Assembly: GCA_000145985.1 (NCBI GenBank)
Contig: CP002098.1
Span: 1,468,501-1,532,500, forward strand
Origin: Ignisphaera aggregans DSM 17230
GTDB lineage: Archaea > Thermoproteota > Thermoprotei_A > Sulfolobales > Ignisphaeraceae
DNA: 64,000 nucleotides
Direction: 5' to 3'
Shown: piece by piece, positions 17,800 through 25,563 of the stretch
How the letters are laid out: the number at the start of each line of letters is the position of its first letter
How positions within the stretch are numbered: the stretch's first letter is position 1
Notes under the pieces: model-generated
The model's database searches: none
What the model was told of the DNA's origin: nothing
What the model saw: only the letters and a program-made list of their open reading frames with translations
Position numbers and translations under genes: made by a program

Positions 17800-18782
17800 C
17801 TTCTATACAGTAGAACTATTGCTATGAGAATTGCTATGGCTATTATGATATAGAGTAGAACTCTAACATCAACATTATAAAGATTTGCTGAAGGCTTTGT
17901 AGAAGATGTTGAGAGGCTTTGAATAGAAAGCTTTGATACATATTCAAGTGTATCGATAATTGAGTTAGTTGCTACTATATCTGGTAATACTAGGATAGGC
18001 CTATTGTATTTCTCCGACATTTCAATCAATAGACTATATGCACTAGAACTATTTGTAGTAAGTATAATGACATTTGTATTATTTTTCAATATGTTTTCAG
18101 CCATAATAACATCGTTTGGTATTATGGGAGCATCGTGTTCCTTCTGGATAATAAATACATTTCTTATTCCAAGCCAATAACCTATATATTGTAACACAAG
18201 TGTATCGAGTATAGCTATATATTTATCAAGCTTTGGAGTATTCACCGATATATTTCTAATTTCATCTATCAAAGAATCTATCTTAGAGCTATAGATATTG
18301 CTACACTCTGGTCTGGTAGATACGAGGATATTTCTAAGGTATTCTAGGAACGCTATATAGTTGTCTGGATAAAATAGTAGTGCATGGTAGTTGGGTTGAC
18401 CTGTTGCTGGATTGGTTAATATAGTGATGTTTGGAATAGACGGAATCTCTATTAGCTTCGCCTTCAACTCCCCCTCATCAACAAGCTCTCTTATCCTTAT
18501 CTCAAAGTGTGTATGGGCTGTAGAGATAATTATATCTGCCTTCCTAAGATTTTCTACATCAGAGGGTGTAAGCATATATTCATGGGGATCTATACCAGGT
18601 CTTAATAGATATATAATTGAGTCGTTCCCACATAGTATACGTGATAGATCTTTGTAGAGCCATGGAAATGTTATAACTATGGTCAATCCATTATCATTGT
18701 TGGCTAAACCTAGAGATATTGCTACACTAGTATTCATAGTGATTAACAGTGTTATTAGTATGGATATAACTGTTATTCTCAT
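17784..18782 (-). CDS. ZnuA-like metal-binding protein of ABC transporter, C-terminally anchored
   Basis: The open frame extends to 18842, but I choose the ATG at 18780-18782 because it begins a clean signal sequence (MRITVISILITLLI) and frees the operator region. Family metal sites are visible: GIDPHEYMLTPSDV (first histidine), ADIIISTAHTHFE, NYHALLFYPDN (second), KEHDAPIIPND (third) and VLPDIVATN (fourth, acidic). A C-terminal helix (LLYIIIAIAILIAIVLLYRR) would hold it to the membrane on the outside, in place of a lipid anchor. It is the first gene of a binding protein-permease-nikR operon and shares a promoter region with the divergent ATPase gene. Confidence 0.88.
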   Translation of the reverse strand: MRITVISILITLLITMNTSVAISLGLANNDNGLTIVITFPWLYKDLSRILCGNDSIIYLLRPGIDPHEYMLTPSDVENLRKADIIISTAHTHFEIRIRELVDEGELKAKLIEIPSIPNITILTNPATGQPNYHALLFYPDNYIAFLEYLRNILVSTRPECSNIYSSKIDSLIDEIRNISVNTPKLDKYIAILDTLVLQYIGYWLGIRNVFIIQKEHDAPIIPNDVIMAENILKNNTNVIILTTNSSSAYSLLIEMSEKYNRPILVLPDIVATNSIIDTLEYVSKLSIQSLSTSSTKPSANLYNVDVRVLLYIIIAIAILIAIVLLYRRWVRM

Positions 18783-18802
18783 AGATATTACCGCAAATGT
18801 TA

Positions 18803-18843
18803 TGTGCACAGAAAATTTATAAGCTTTACTAGAGCTGTGCACA
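18803..18843. promoter_or_regulatory. Divergent promoter with two identical TGTGCACA palindromes
   Basis: TGTGCACA occurs at 18803-18810 and again at 18836-18843. Extended to 12 bases (18800-18811 and 18835-18846) the two form an inverted repeat with one mismatch. Between them, TTTATAA at 18816-18822 can serve as TATA box in both directions. Each palindrome then falls between the TATA box and the expected start site of one transcript. This suits a repressor blocking the binding protein operon (minus strand) and the ATPase gene (plus strand) together. The NikR-type protein encoded in the operon is the obvious candidate, which is an inference. Confidence 0.75.
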
Positions 18844-18857
18844 TTAGGAGAGCTACA

Positions 18858-19625
18858 GTGTTGCTAGAGACAAGAAAATTGACGATAGGATATGGAAAGC
18901 CTCTGGTTAGAGATATAGAGCTATCTCTTGATAGAGGAGAGCTATTACTAGTTATGGGTCCTAATGGCGCTGGTAAAACAACATTATTAAAAACCTTAGC
19001 AGGACTTTTAACACCTTTAGATGGGCATATATATATTGATGGTGTAGAGGTTACCCATAATCCAAAGAGTGTTGGGAGATATATTGGCTATCTACCCCAA
19101 CTCTCATTGTACAACACATCAATTTTTCCAATAACAGTATATGAATTTGTTAAGAATGCTTATGAGATCTATCTAAAATCTCTCGATATTCGGCTATCTA
19201 AAAATGAAATTGTTAGAAGGGTAGCAGAGGTATTGGATATGGTTGGAATAGATAGGGAGTTATGGGGTAAAAGTATATGGAAATTATCTGGTGGTCAGAG
19301 ACAGAGAGTTTTATTAGCTAGAGCATTAGTGCATGACCCATTGATACTATTGTTAGATGAACCCTTCTCATCTATAGATCCAGAGGGTAGGAAGGTATTT
19401 GCAGATATGATAATAGATTTAAAGCGAGATAAACTCATTATCTTAACATGTCATGACCCTATAATCTTAGTTAATCAAAGTGATAATATAATGGTTATTG
19501 GCAGAGGAAGCTATGTTATAGGGAAACCCGGTGAGGTGCTGAGGGATGAAATTCTAAGGAAATTCTATGGTGATAGCATTTTCGGTGTAGAGAAACATAT
19601 CCATATATATGATTTTCACAGCTAA
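18858..19625 (+). CDS. Metal ABC transporter ATPase (ZnuC-like)
   Basis: The frame is open from a GTG at 18804, but that codon lies inside the operator. I choose GTG 18858 because AGGAG stands 7 bases upstream and the protein then begins directly with the first strand (VLLETRKLTIGYG). Walker A is MGPNGAGKTTLL, the signature is LSGGQRQRVLLARAL, Walker B is ILLLDEPFSSID and the switch histidine is in ILTCHDP. It powers the metal permease encoded on the other strand. Its C-terminal region contains His-rich EKHIHIYDFH, common in zinc/manganese transporters of this group. Confidence 0.92.
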   Translation: MLLETRKLTIGYGKPLVRDIELSLDRGELLLVMGPNGAGKTTLLKTLAGLLTPLDGHIYIDGVEVTHNPKSVGRYIGYLPQLSLYNTSIFPITVYEFVKNAYEIYLKSLDIRLSKNEIVRRVAEVLDMVGIDRELWGKSIWKLSGGQRQRVLLARALVHDPLILLLDEPFSSIDPEGRKVFADMIIDLKRDKLIILTCHDPIILVNQSDNIMVIGRGSYVIGKPGEVLRDEILRKFYGDSIFGVEKHIHIYDFHS

Positions 19626-20357
19626 TTCTCAGCATTCCTATTGCCTACAAATCTCAGTAATATTCTATCCCATCGTATAAATAGAAATAGAGCCATTATA
19701 ACCAGAAGGAGAATTGTTGTAACTATAAACATTATAACGTCACTAAATTCAGATTCAATACTTTCACCAATTACAGATCCCCATAGACTTCCAGCAGTAA
19801 TTACAATATATGTCATTAAGATCTTTCCTAGTAATGTAAATGGCAATACTTTCTTTAGATCGAAACCCAGTAGTCCAAGTGGTAGATATAGCAGCTTATC
19901 AGGTGCTGGAGTTAAAGCAAATAAAAATGCTATTAGTGGCATCATCCATGAAGCTTTTTTTCTCTAGATATCTAAGAAGAGTATTGAGTCTTACAACATA
20001 TTCTGTATCTTCAAGCACATCCTTACTTCCTCTACCAATTACCCATGCAACTGCCTCTCCCAAACCAGCACCAACACCACTTACTATTGAAGCTATAATA
20101 GGATTTAACTGAATTGTTGCTGCTATTAAGAATACAATATATGTATAGGGTATAGGTAGAAGTGCTATACATGAGATAAAAGATAGTATAAATATTGATA
20201 TCATTACCGGAAAACCTAGTATAGTCCTTATAACATATTTTCTAAATGCAAAGATTATAATGCTAATTATAATTAGAGCTAGAAACATTGAAATACTTTC
20301 CCCAAGTTTAACTATCCTTTTCCTGGCACTCTTCAGCATTCTTGTCCCTCTAATCAT
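19622..20357 (-). pseudogene. DedA/VTT-type membrane protein gene with a frameshift in an A7 run
   Basis: Two frames together encode one protein of about 240 residues. The first (start ATG 20357) gives two membrane helices and LPIPYTYIVFLIAATIQLNP, GAGLGEAVAWVIGRG and LLRYLEKK. The second frame then continues with ASWMMPLIAFLFALTPAPDK, LPLGLLGFDLKKVLP and two more helices. This is the layout of YqaA/DedA (VTT domain) lipid scramblase-like proteins. The switch falls at seven As (plus-strand T-run 19955-19961); with six As the frame would be continuous. It could be a true mutation, a sequencing error, or slippage/recoding that makes both products. The final codons overlap the end of the ABC ATPase gene by 4 bases. 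Confidence 0.7.
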
Positions 20358-20464
20358 ATTGGGGTATGAAGATTAAAAGTATGTTTAATCTTAATATTTA
20401 ATAGTGTTAAAAAATTAAAATAATGCTATGATAATAAGATTCAGATAGTCGAGGCGTTTAGCTG

Positions 20465-21175
20465 ATGAAAATTAGAGTGAGACTCTTCTCAATATATAGA
20501 GATGTTGTTGGAAGAGAACAGATAGAGATTGAGGTATCTAGTGGTATAAGTGTTAATGAAATTATTAACTATCTCATGGATATGTATCCCAAATTGAAAA
20601 GCGTTTTCAGTGAGATAAAACCATTGGTATTAATAAATGGTGCTATAGTTGATGAGAACAATATAGTTGATAGCGATGCTGAAATAGCAATTATACCACC
20701 TGTCTCTGGTGGTATGGATAATAGGATTAAAACAGGGTTATTCTTAAATGATACAGATATTGATGTTGATAAAGAAGTCAAAGAATTGATAACTGCTACT
20801 GAGGGTGAGGGTATCGGTGCAATAACTATTTTCATCGGAGTAGTCAAGGACTATGTTGAGAATGCTAAAGTTAATGAACTTATATATGAGGTTTATGAGC
20901 CATATGCTTCTAGATATCTTGAAAAAATTGCGAGGGAGGAGATTGAGAGGGGTAGGATAAAGGCTATAAGGATTTTCCATAGGGTTGGCAGTGCAAAGCC
21001 TGGTGAAAAGACTTTGTTTATAGCTGTAGCTGGTACTAATAGAAAGGAATCTATTAGTGCCTTGGAAGAGGTTCTGGAGAGGGTTAAACATGAGGTTCCG
21101 ATATTTAAGCTTGAGAGAAGGGAAGATGGGGAATACTGGATAGTTGGCGATGGTAGAAGGGTTAAGAGGGTATAG
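20465..21175 (+). CDS. MoaD-MoaE fusion, molybdopterin synthase
   Basis: Residues 1-83 are a MoaD ubiquitin-like domain (VRLFSIYRDVVGREQIEIEV ... LVLINGAIVDE ... AIIPPVSGG) ending in Gly82-Gly83. Residues 84-236 are MoaE (AITIFIGVVKDY, YEPYASRYLEKIAREE, IFHRVGSAKPGEKTLFIAV, HEVPIFKLERREDGEYWI). The pair makes the molybdenum/tungsten cofactor by moving sulfur from the MoaD C-terminal thiocarboxylate to precursor Z. In a fusion the Gly-Gly is buried, so cleavage after Gly83 (as reported for mycobacterial MoaX) or internal initiation at ATG 20714, directly after the GG codons, is needed. Hyperthermophiles use this cofactor in tungsten oxidoreductases. Confidence 0.93.
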   Translation: MKIRVRLFSIYRDVVGREQIEIEVSSGISVNEIINYLMDMYPKLKSVFSEIKPLVLINGAIVDENNIVDSDAEIAIIPPVSGGMDNRIKTGLFLNDTDIDVDKEVKELITATEGEGIGAITIFIGVVKDYVENAKVNELIYEVYEPYASRYLEKIAREEIERGRIKAIRIFHRVGSAKPGEKTLFIAVAGTNRKESISALEEVLERVKHEVPIFKLERREDGEYWIVGDGRRVKRV

Positions 21176-21188
21176 ATATACATTATCT

Positions 21189-22205
21189 CTATAGTATAGC
21201 TTTCATAATCTCATTTCTAGATGGTATCTCTATGGATAAGGTGTTGAGTAATAGAGATAGCGAATGTTTGTCAATTTCAGGGTCATATCTATAGAGGTTT
21301 ACTGCCTTTTTTAGCAATGATATATCGATATTTGTTTTTAGTGAATACCACTCTAAGAATCTTGTAGGATCAGCTAGGAATCTCTCTATAGACATCCTAT
21401 AGATAGAACCTAACTTCTCAATATTCTCAAAGCCAAGTCTTCTCGATATAGCTAGAGTACAACAGTGATATATCTCTTCAAGATCTCCACACCCTAAGAC
21501 CTTTCTAGCACCAAGCATCTCTATAGATAGTGATAGAGGATGCCAAACAATAATATACTTAGCTAAGCCTCTTTTAGCAATACTAATAGCCTCGCTAGGG
21601 CTATAGAAATAATTTGTATCACTAGCATCAATAAGCCCTCGTTTAATAGCTATATATCTACATAAATCCATTGTCGAAACATTACTAGATACGACGATAT
21701 TCCTCCTACTCTCAGGTATTTCATAGATATATGAGCCTCCACCAGCTCCACCACCAACAATAACAATATCCCTAGACAGTATATATCCATAGAGCTCTGT
21801 TACCAGAGGACTTAAAGCCATATCAATATTACCCTTTATCATTTCAACCATGGTTTGAATAGCATTTGGATAAACATTAACCTCTACATCTATATCCATA
21901 GAATCCTTAACCATTTTAACAAAGTAGCCCAAGAATAGATATTCACTAGACCATACAATTCCCATCCTAAGCACCTTGTCACTAGACCTATGATATATCT
22001 GCAATGGTTTAACAATATATGTAGTTCCAATCTTAATTCGTTGAATCAATCCCTGTCTCTCTAAATCTCTAAGAATAATACTTAGATAGGATCTTGATAT
22101 GTTTAGTAGGTTGGGAAGTTGTGATTGCTGTATCCCCCCAGGATTTTTAGAGAGTATATCAAGTATCTTCTGTATTACTCTAGAGTGATCAATATGTGAT
22201 ATCAT
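21189..22205 (-). CDS. Winged-helix regulator fused to a periplasmic-binding-protein-like domain
   Basis: Residues 1-67 are a winged helix (IQKILDILSKNPGG, LPNLLNISRSYLSIILRDLE, RQGLIQRIKIGTTYIVK). Residues about 78-290 look like a type 2 periplasmic binding domain of the NMT1/TauA kind (RMGIVWSSEYLFLGYFVKM, AIQTMVEMIKGNIDMALSPL, IVIVGGGAGGGS, YYSPSEAISIAKRG-like). No signal peptide or membrane helix is present, so it is a cytoplasmic sensor that binds a small ligand and DNA. It converges on the MoaD-MoaE gene with a 13-base gap. Ligand and targets are unknown. The start ATG at 22205 is supported by the compact N-terminus. Confidence 0.82.
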   Translation of the reverse strand: MISHIDHSRVIQKILDILSKNPGGIQQSQLPNLLNISRSYLSIILRDLERQGLIQRIKIGTTYIVKPLQIYHRSSDKVLRMGIVWSSEYLFLGYFVKMVKDSMDIDVEVNVYPNAIQTMVEMIKGNIDMALSPLVTELYGYILSRDIVIVGGGAGGGSYIYEIPESRRNIVVSSNVSTMDLCRYIAIKRGLIDASDTNYFYSPSEAISIAKRGLAKYIIVWHPLSLSIEMLGARKVLGCGDLEEIYHCCTLAISRRLGFENIEKLGSIYRMSIERFLADPTRFLEWYSLKTNIDISLLKKAVNLYRYDPEIDKHSLSLLLNTLSIEIPSRNEIMKAIL

Positions 22206-22303
22206 TATCTCACTATTCTCTAAAAAACACTATGCTGAGAAGCTATATAAGGTATATGGATGAATTCCATCTATCGATTAACGACATCTCAATGTATTAT
22301 AGA

Positions 22304-23134
22304 CTAATGCTGTTTTTTGTATATGTCAAGAGATATACTATATCTATCTCCTTCCTTTTCACCGAATCCGGGTCTACATAAAACATTGTATTCCTTACAA
22401 AGGCTCTTTATTATTGAGAATAGATCATTCCATCTATATCTCTTTACCTCTTTCACAATATCTATTAAATATTTGTTTCTCATCATAAATGGCTTTATAT
22501 GGAGTGAATCATAGTATAGTATGCTATTTGTCTCCTTAGCAATCGTTAATATCTCCCTTATAGTATTAATATCATCATTTATTCCAGGAACTATAGGGCC
22601 AAAAAATATCCATACCTTTATCCCGGCTTCAGAAAGCTTACGAATAGCATTTATCCTTGCCCAAGGTGGTGAAGCTCTAGGTTCGAGAAAAGCCATTGAG
22701 TTATCTATAGATGTTATTGTTATACCCACATCTATAAGATCACGATATTTTGTTAGAAGATCAATATCCCTTAGAATAAGACTACTCTTAGTTTGTATAC
22801 TAATAGGGAATTTCTTTGTAGCTAGAATCTCTATACTACCTCTAGACAGTTTATATATAGCTTCTACAGGTTGGTAAGGATCTGTAATAGTTCCTATACC
22901 AACAACACCTCTCTTAATGCTATTAACCTCTCTTTGTAGAACATTGAGAAGATTCTTCTTAACAGCTACAACCTCTCCCCAATTATCAGATATATATCTA
23001 TCACGTGTATATAGCCTTGCATAACAATAGAGACATCCATGATAACATCCAAGATAGGGATTTAAAGCATAGTCAATATCTGGTAAGCCTGAGGGTGATA
23101 ATGCCGATGATATCTCAATCTCGATAATCTTCAA
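22304..23134 (-). CDS. Radical SAM protein, SplB-like, 276 aa
   Basis: The iron-sulfur site is CYHGCLYCYAR (C-x3-C-x2-C, about residues 30-37), preceded by the group's NPYLG. It is followed by VGIGTITDPYQPVE, SIQTKSSLILRDIDLL, VGITITSIDN and IKVWIFFGPIVPGIND, which are hallmark blocks of SplB/Rv2578c-type radical SAM proteins. These cleave S-adenosylmethionine to begin radical chemistry; archaeal members have no proven substrate. The length is typical. It stands alone, 98 bases upstream of the regulator gene start. Confidence 0.9.
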   Translation of the reverse strand: MKIIEIEISSALSPSGLPDIDYALNPYLGCYHGCLYCYARLYTRDRYISDNWGEVVAVKKNLLNVLQREVNSIKRGVVGIGTITDPYQPVEAIYKLSRGSIEILATKKFPISIQTKSSLILRDIDLLTKYRDLIDVGITITSIDNSMAFLEPRASPPWARINAIRKLSEAGIKVWIFFGPIVPGINDDINTIREILTIAKETNSILYYDSLHIKPFMMRNKYLIDIVKEVKRYRWNDLFSIIKSLCKEYNVLCRPGFGEKEGDRYSISLDIYKKQH

Positions 23135-23569
23135 GATATTCTACACCTACAAGATAAAATTGTTATAGAGACAAAATCTCTAGTAGTAAAGGAAGAGCTG
23201 TTTCAATTTCTCTAGACATCTTCTAATACCTTTAATCACTCTAATACACTATCATCCTCCTTCCATAGAATTCTTCACTTCACTCTCTTAGTGAATAGAC
23301 TATATATCTATTACCTCATACAGCTTATAGTACTTATAAATCTATTTCCTATATATGGCCAAAAGACGATTTTTCATCACTTTTACCATTTCTAACTACT
23401 TCTAATTCCTCTGTATGTATCATGTTCATAGCTAGGATAAATCCTATGTTTTGTTATGAAATCCTGTGTACTTCAAAGAGCTTACTTACAAAGGATGTCA
23501 TGAGAAGAGCTATATAGAGGTGATGAATAAATGAAAATTGTTTAAATTTTATGATGAAGCTAAAGCTCT
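23135..23569. other. Gene-free A+T-rich gap, 435 bases
   Basis: No open frame with coding character, no RNA-like G+C island and no repeat is visible here. The stretch holds several short pyrimidine-rich runs (TTCTCT, CCTCCTTCC) and a TATATATCTATT box. It lies between the radical SAM gene start and a decayed gene, so it may include the radical SAM promoter at its left end and worn coding sequence in the rest. Confidence 0.5.
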
Positions 23570-23989
23570 TTACCGCTCCTCTAATGATGTAGATGTTCTT
23601 ATAGTAGTTGGAGAATCGTCTATAAGTCTCCAAAGACCTTTCTTTATATCTATCAGCATTATTCCAAATAGACTTGAAACATAGTCGCTTAGAATAACTT
23701 CATGTATATATGGATTGACTATGACATTAGCTATAATTTTCTTTGGTTCTCTATCACTTAAAATAAGCTCTAATTCACAACAGATTCGCTATATATTGTT
23801 GTAGTTTCTCCACCACCAGTTTCTAAAACAATTGTATGTGCTTCCTTGGGGCCATAGACCGAGTCTTTTAGTAACTTCAATAGGTATTACAATATCTGGT
23901 GCATCATTCTCAAAACCACTGTTGACTAAGGCTGATGTCTCAACAATATTATTATTATGTCTAATTCTAATCCTAACTCTACACACCAT
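23570..23989 (-). pseudogene. Decayed retropepsin-like aspartic protease gene
   Basis: Joining three stretches on the minus strand restores one protein of about 135 residues. The first, from ATG 23989, contains SALVNSGFENDAPDIVIPIE and TKRLGLWPQGS. The second has TIVLETGGGETTTIYSESVVN and then a stop. The third has ELELILSDREPKKIIANVIV, NPYIHEVILSDYVSSLFGIM, LIDIKKGLWRLIDDSP and ends at 23570. A-LVxSG with a later GG strand and LG...D.KRGLWR-like tail is the pattern of archaeal clan AA proteases. The catalytic Asp of D-S/T-G appears as Asn. One frameshift plus a stop/shift mark it as broken. The small gene upstream overlaps its start. Confidence 0.7.
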
Positions 23990-24099
23990 TATTTGATAAC
24001 ATATATTTTTCTCATATATCCCAGCTTCTTCCTAGGCCCTATAGCTCTTCTAAATTCTCTCAAGATCTTTAGAACTTCATCATCTAAAGGCTTAGACAT
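23989..24099 (-). CDS. 36-residue basic protein coupled to the decayed protease gene
   Basis: This tiny ORF starts at ATG 24097-24099 and ends at TAA 23989-23991, which overlaps the protease ATG as TAATG. The product (MSKPLDDEVLKILREFRRAI, then GPRKKLGYMRKIYVIK) is helical and basic. The frame remains open for about 36 codons upstream of that ATG (KYPYSTSKFFKTQ ... YIGLK), but without a good start. The overlap suggests a two-gene unit with the protease, perhaps toxin-antitoxin-like, which is only an inference. It may be a remnant too. Confidence 0.4.
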   Translation of the reverse strand: MSKPLDDEVLKILREFRRAIGPRKKLGYMRKIYVIK

Positions 24100-24283
24100 T
24101 TTCAATCCAATATAGTTCTTCCTTAAGAAACTTATATAGCTATGTGATACTATAGAGTTTTGAGTCTTAAAAAATTTTGATGTGCTATAGGGATATTTGT
24201 CTATTCCATAACAGTTCTAAAGATTCATCTATAGTTAATGAATTTTAATTAGCTTTCTATAGATGGATTAAACCATTAAAATG

Positions 24284-25009
24284 CTATACCTTTGCTATCT
24301 TTTTGAATTCCTCTGTTGTTTTCCAAAACCTTTTTAGTTCTCCAGATTTTGCTTGTTCAACAAATTTTTCGAACCACTTCCAATCTCTTTCATATACATG
24401 GTAGCTATCAGCTATATGGATATATCTACCTGGCTCAACACCAAGTTCATTTGCTACAAATCTCTGTAGCTCTGTAAATGCATACATATTCATGAAAGCA
24501 GCCTTGAATGCATCATTGCTTCTCATATGTATATGCATAACGAGTTTTCCATCTATAACTCTAAACCATATCCTCTGTAGACATGGTGGATGCTCAGTCT
24601 CTAAATCTTTCCACGGCTGCCATGTTATTGCCTGTGCTCTTCTCGTATATGGAGTCTTCCTAAGCTTTTCTACAATCTTCTCAATCTGGTTAACAATTCT
24701 TCCATCTGGTAGTCTATAGGCAAAAAGTCTCTCATGATATGTATAGCCAAATTTCTCAACTAGATAGTCGTGAATCCCATGGATAATCTCATCAACATAT
24801 TCAAAAAGACCCTTTAGAGAACCTGCAACAATACCCTTTAGATGTATCCTCGGCTCTGAAAACGGGTTTCTAACAACTATTACAGCAGGTGCATCAATAC
24901 TTCTCTCATTATACTCAGTCTCAATTACAACACCTTTCTCACTAAGCATCACAAGACTCCTCTCCCATGCCTCAGGCAAAGAATCTGCCTCGAGATAGAC
25001 TATAGACAT
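24284..25009 (-). CDS. thyA: Thymidylate synthase, archaeal ThyA type
   Basis: The 241-residue protein shows the archaeal form of the ThyA fold. The catalytic cysteine is Cys143 in HPPCLQRIWF; RRAQAITW precedes it; MHIHMRSNDAFKAAFMNMYA is the dUMP-binding block; and YIHIADSYHVYERD is the C-terminal HxY block. It is shorter than bacterial ThyA (264 aa or more), as usual in archaea. It makes dTMP from dUMP with a methylene-folate-like cofactor. No other folate gene is near. It stands between the decayed protease locus and the CRISPR leader. Confidence 0.93.
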   Translation of the reverse strand: MSIVYLEADSLPEAWERSLVMLSEKGVVIETEYNERSIDAPAVIVVRNPFSEPRIHLKGIVAGSLKGLFEYVDEIIHGIHDYLVEKFGYTYHERLFAYRLPDGRIVNQIEKIVEKLRKTPYTRRAQAITWQPWKDLETEHPPCLQRIWFRVIDGKLVMHIHMRSNDAFKAAFMNMYAFTELQRFVANELGVEPGRYIHIADSYHVYERDWKWFEKFVEQAKSGELKRFWKTTEEFKKIAKV

Positions 25010-25563
25010 GTTTATCCCAAATACAATATATTTTCGCTTGTCCTAGTTATTATCTAGAGAGCTAGGAGAAACTTTAAGTATAGAGGCTTTTAACTATATT
25101 GATTAAGATCTCAACAACTTCTCTACTAGTCGTTTGCTAATCTATCTACATCTCTACACATAACAGACTACATAAAACAATGAAAATTGGAATATCAATA
25201 TGTCAGACACCTCCTTCAACTCCATTTATTAAACTCTCATAAGAATACTTATCACACATTCTATCCATATAGACTATTGCAATAGGCTCTATGCAATATT
25301 TATAAACCTATATATAAGCTTATTTTACATATCTAGAGATTGTACGTACCTTTATTGTTATGAATGTGCACTCATTATTCTAGTTGACACCTTTGCAATA
25401 ACTCTATTGCCAGATCATAGCCTTTATACCATTGATGGTTGAAGAATATTGCCTTTGATGATCTGCAAAAAGATTTAAAAATCTTTATCAAGTTATTGTA
25501 GATAGAACTCTGAATCCATATATGGAAACTACAATAGGAAAGGGATAGACAGGTCATAACCCG
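25010..25563 (+). promoter_or_regulatory. Probable CRISPR leader region
   Basis: This stretch of 554 bases has no credible gene. It precedes the first repeat on the side expected for a leader, since repeats end in ATTGAAAG on the plus strand and the variant terminal repeat is at the far end. It is A+T-rich and holds TATTTATAAACC and TATATAAGC boxes near 25295-25320. The part about 25378-25475, read on the minus strand, gives a short open stretch (AIFFNHQWYKGYDLAIELLQ) that could be a worn gene end. A degenerate repeat-like copy lies at 25512-25535. The exact leader limits cannot be set from sequence alone. Confidence 0.55.

Noticed and set aside
18783-18857. Extended starts of both the metal-binding protein and the ABC ATPase, which would overlap each other
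   Set aside because: The region holds the TATA box and two palindromes. The inner starts give a proper signal peptide and a proper ribosome site.
23541-23700. Plus-strand frame reading YDEAKALYRSSNDVDVLIVVGE, like a nucleotidyltransferase (MNT) fragment
   Set aside because: It is antisense to the third piece of the decayed protease (LIDIKKGLWRLIDDSP), which continues a coherent protein. The resemblance is short and probably chance.
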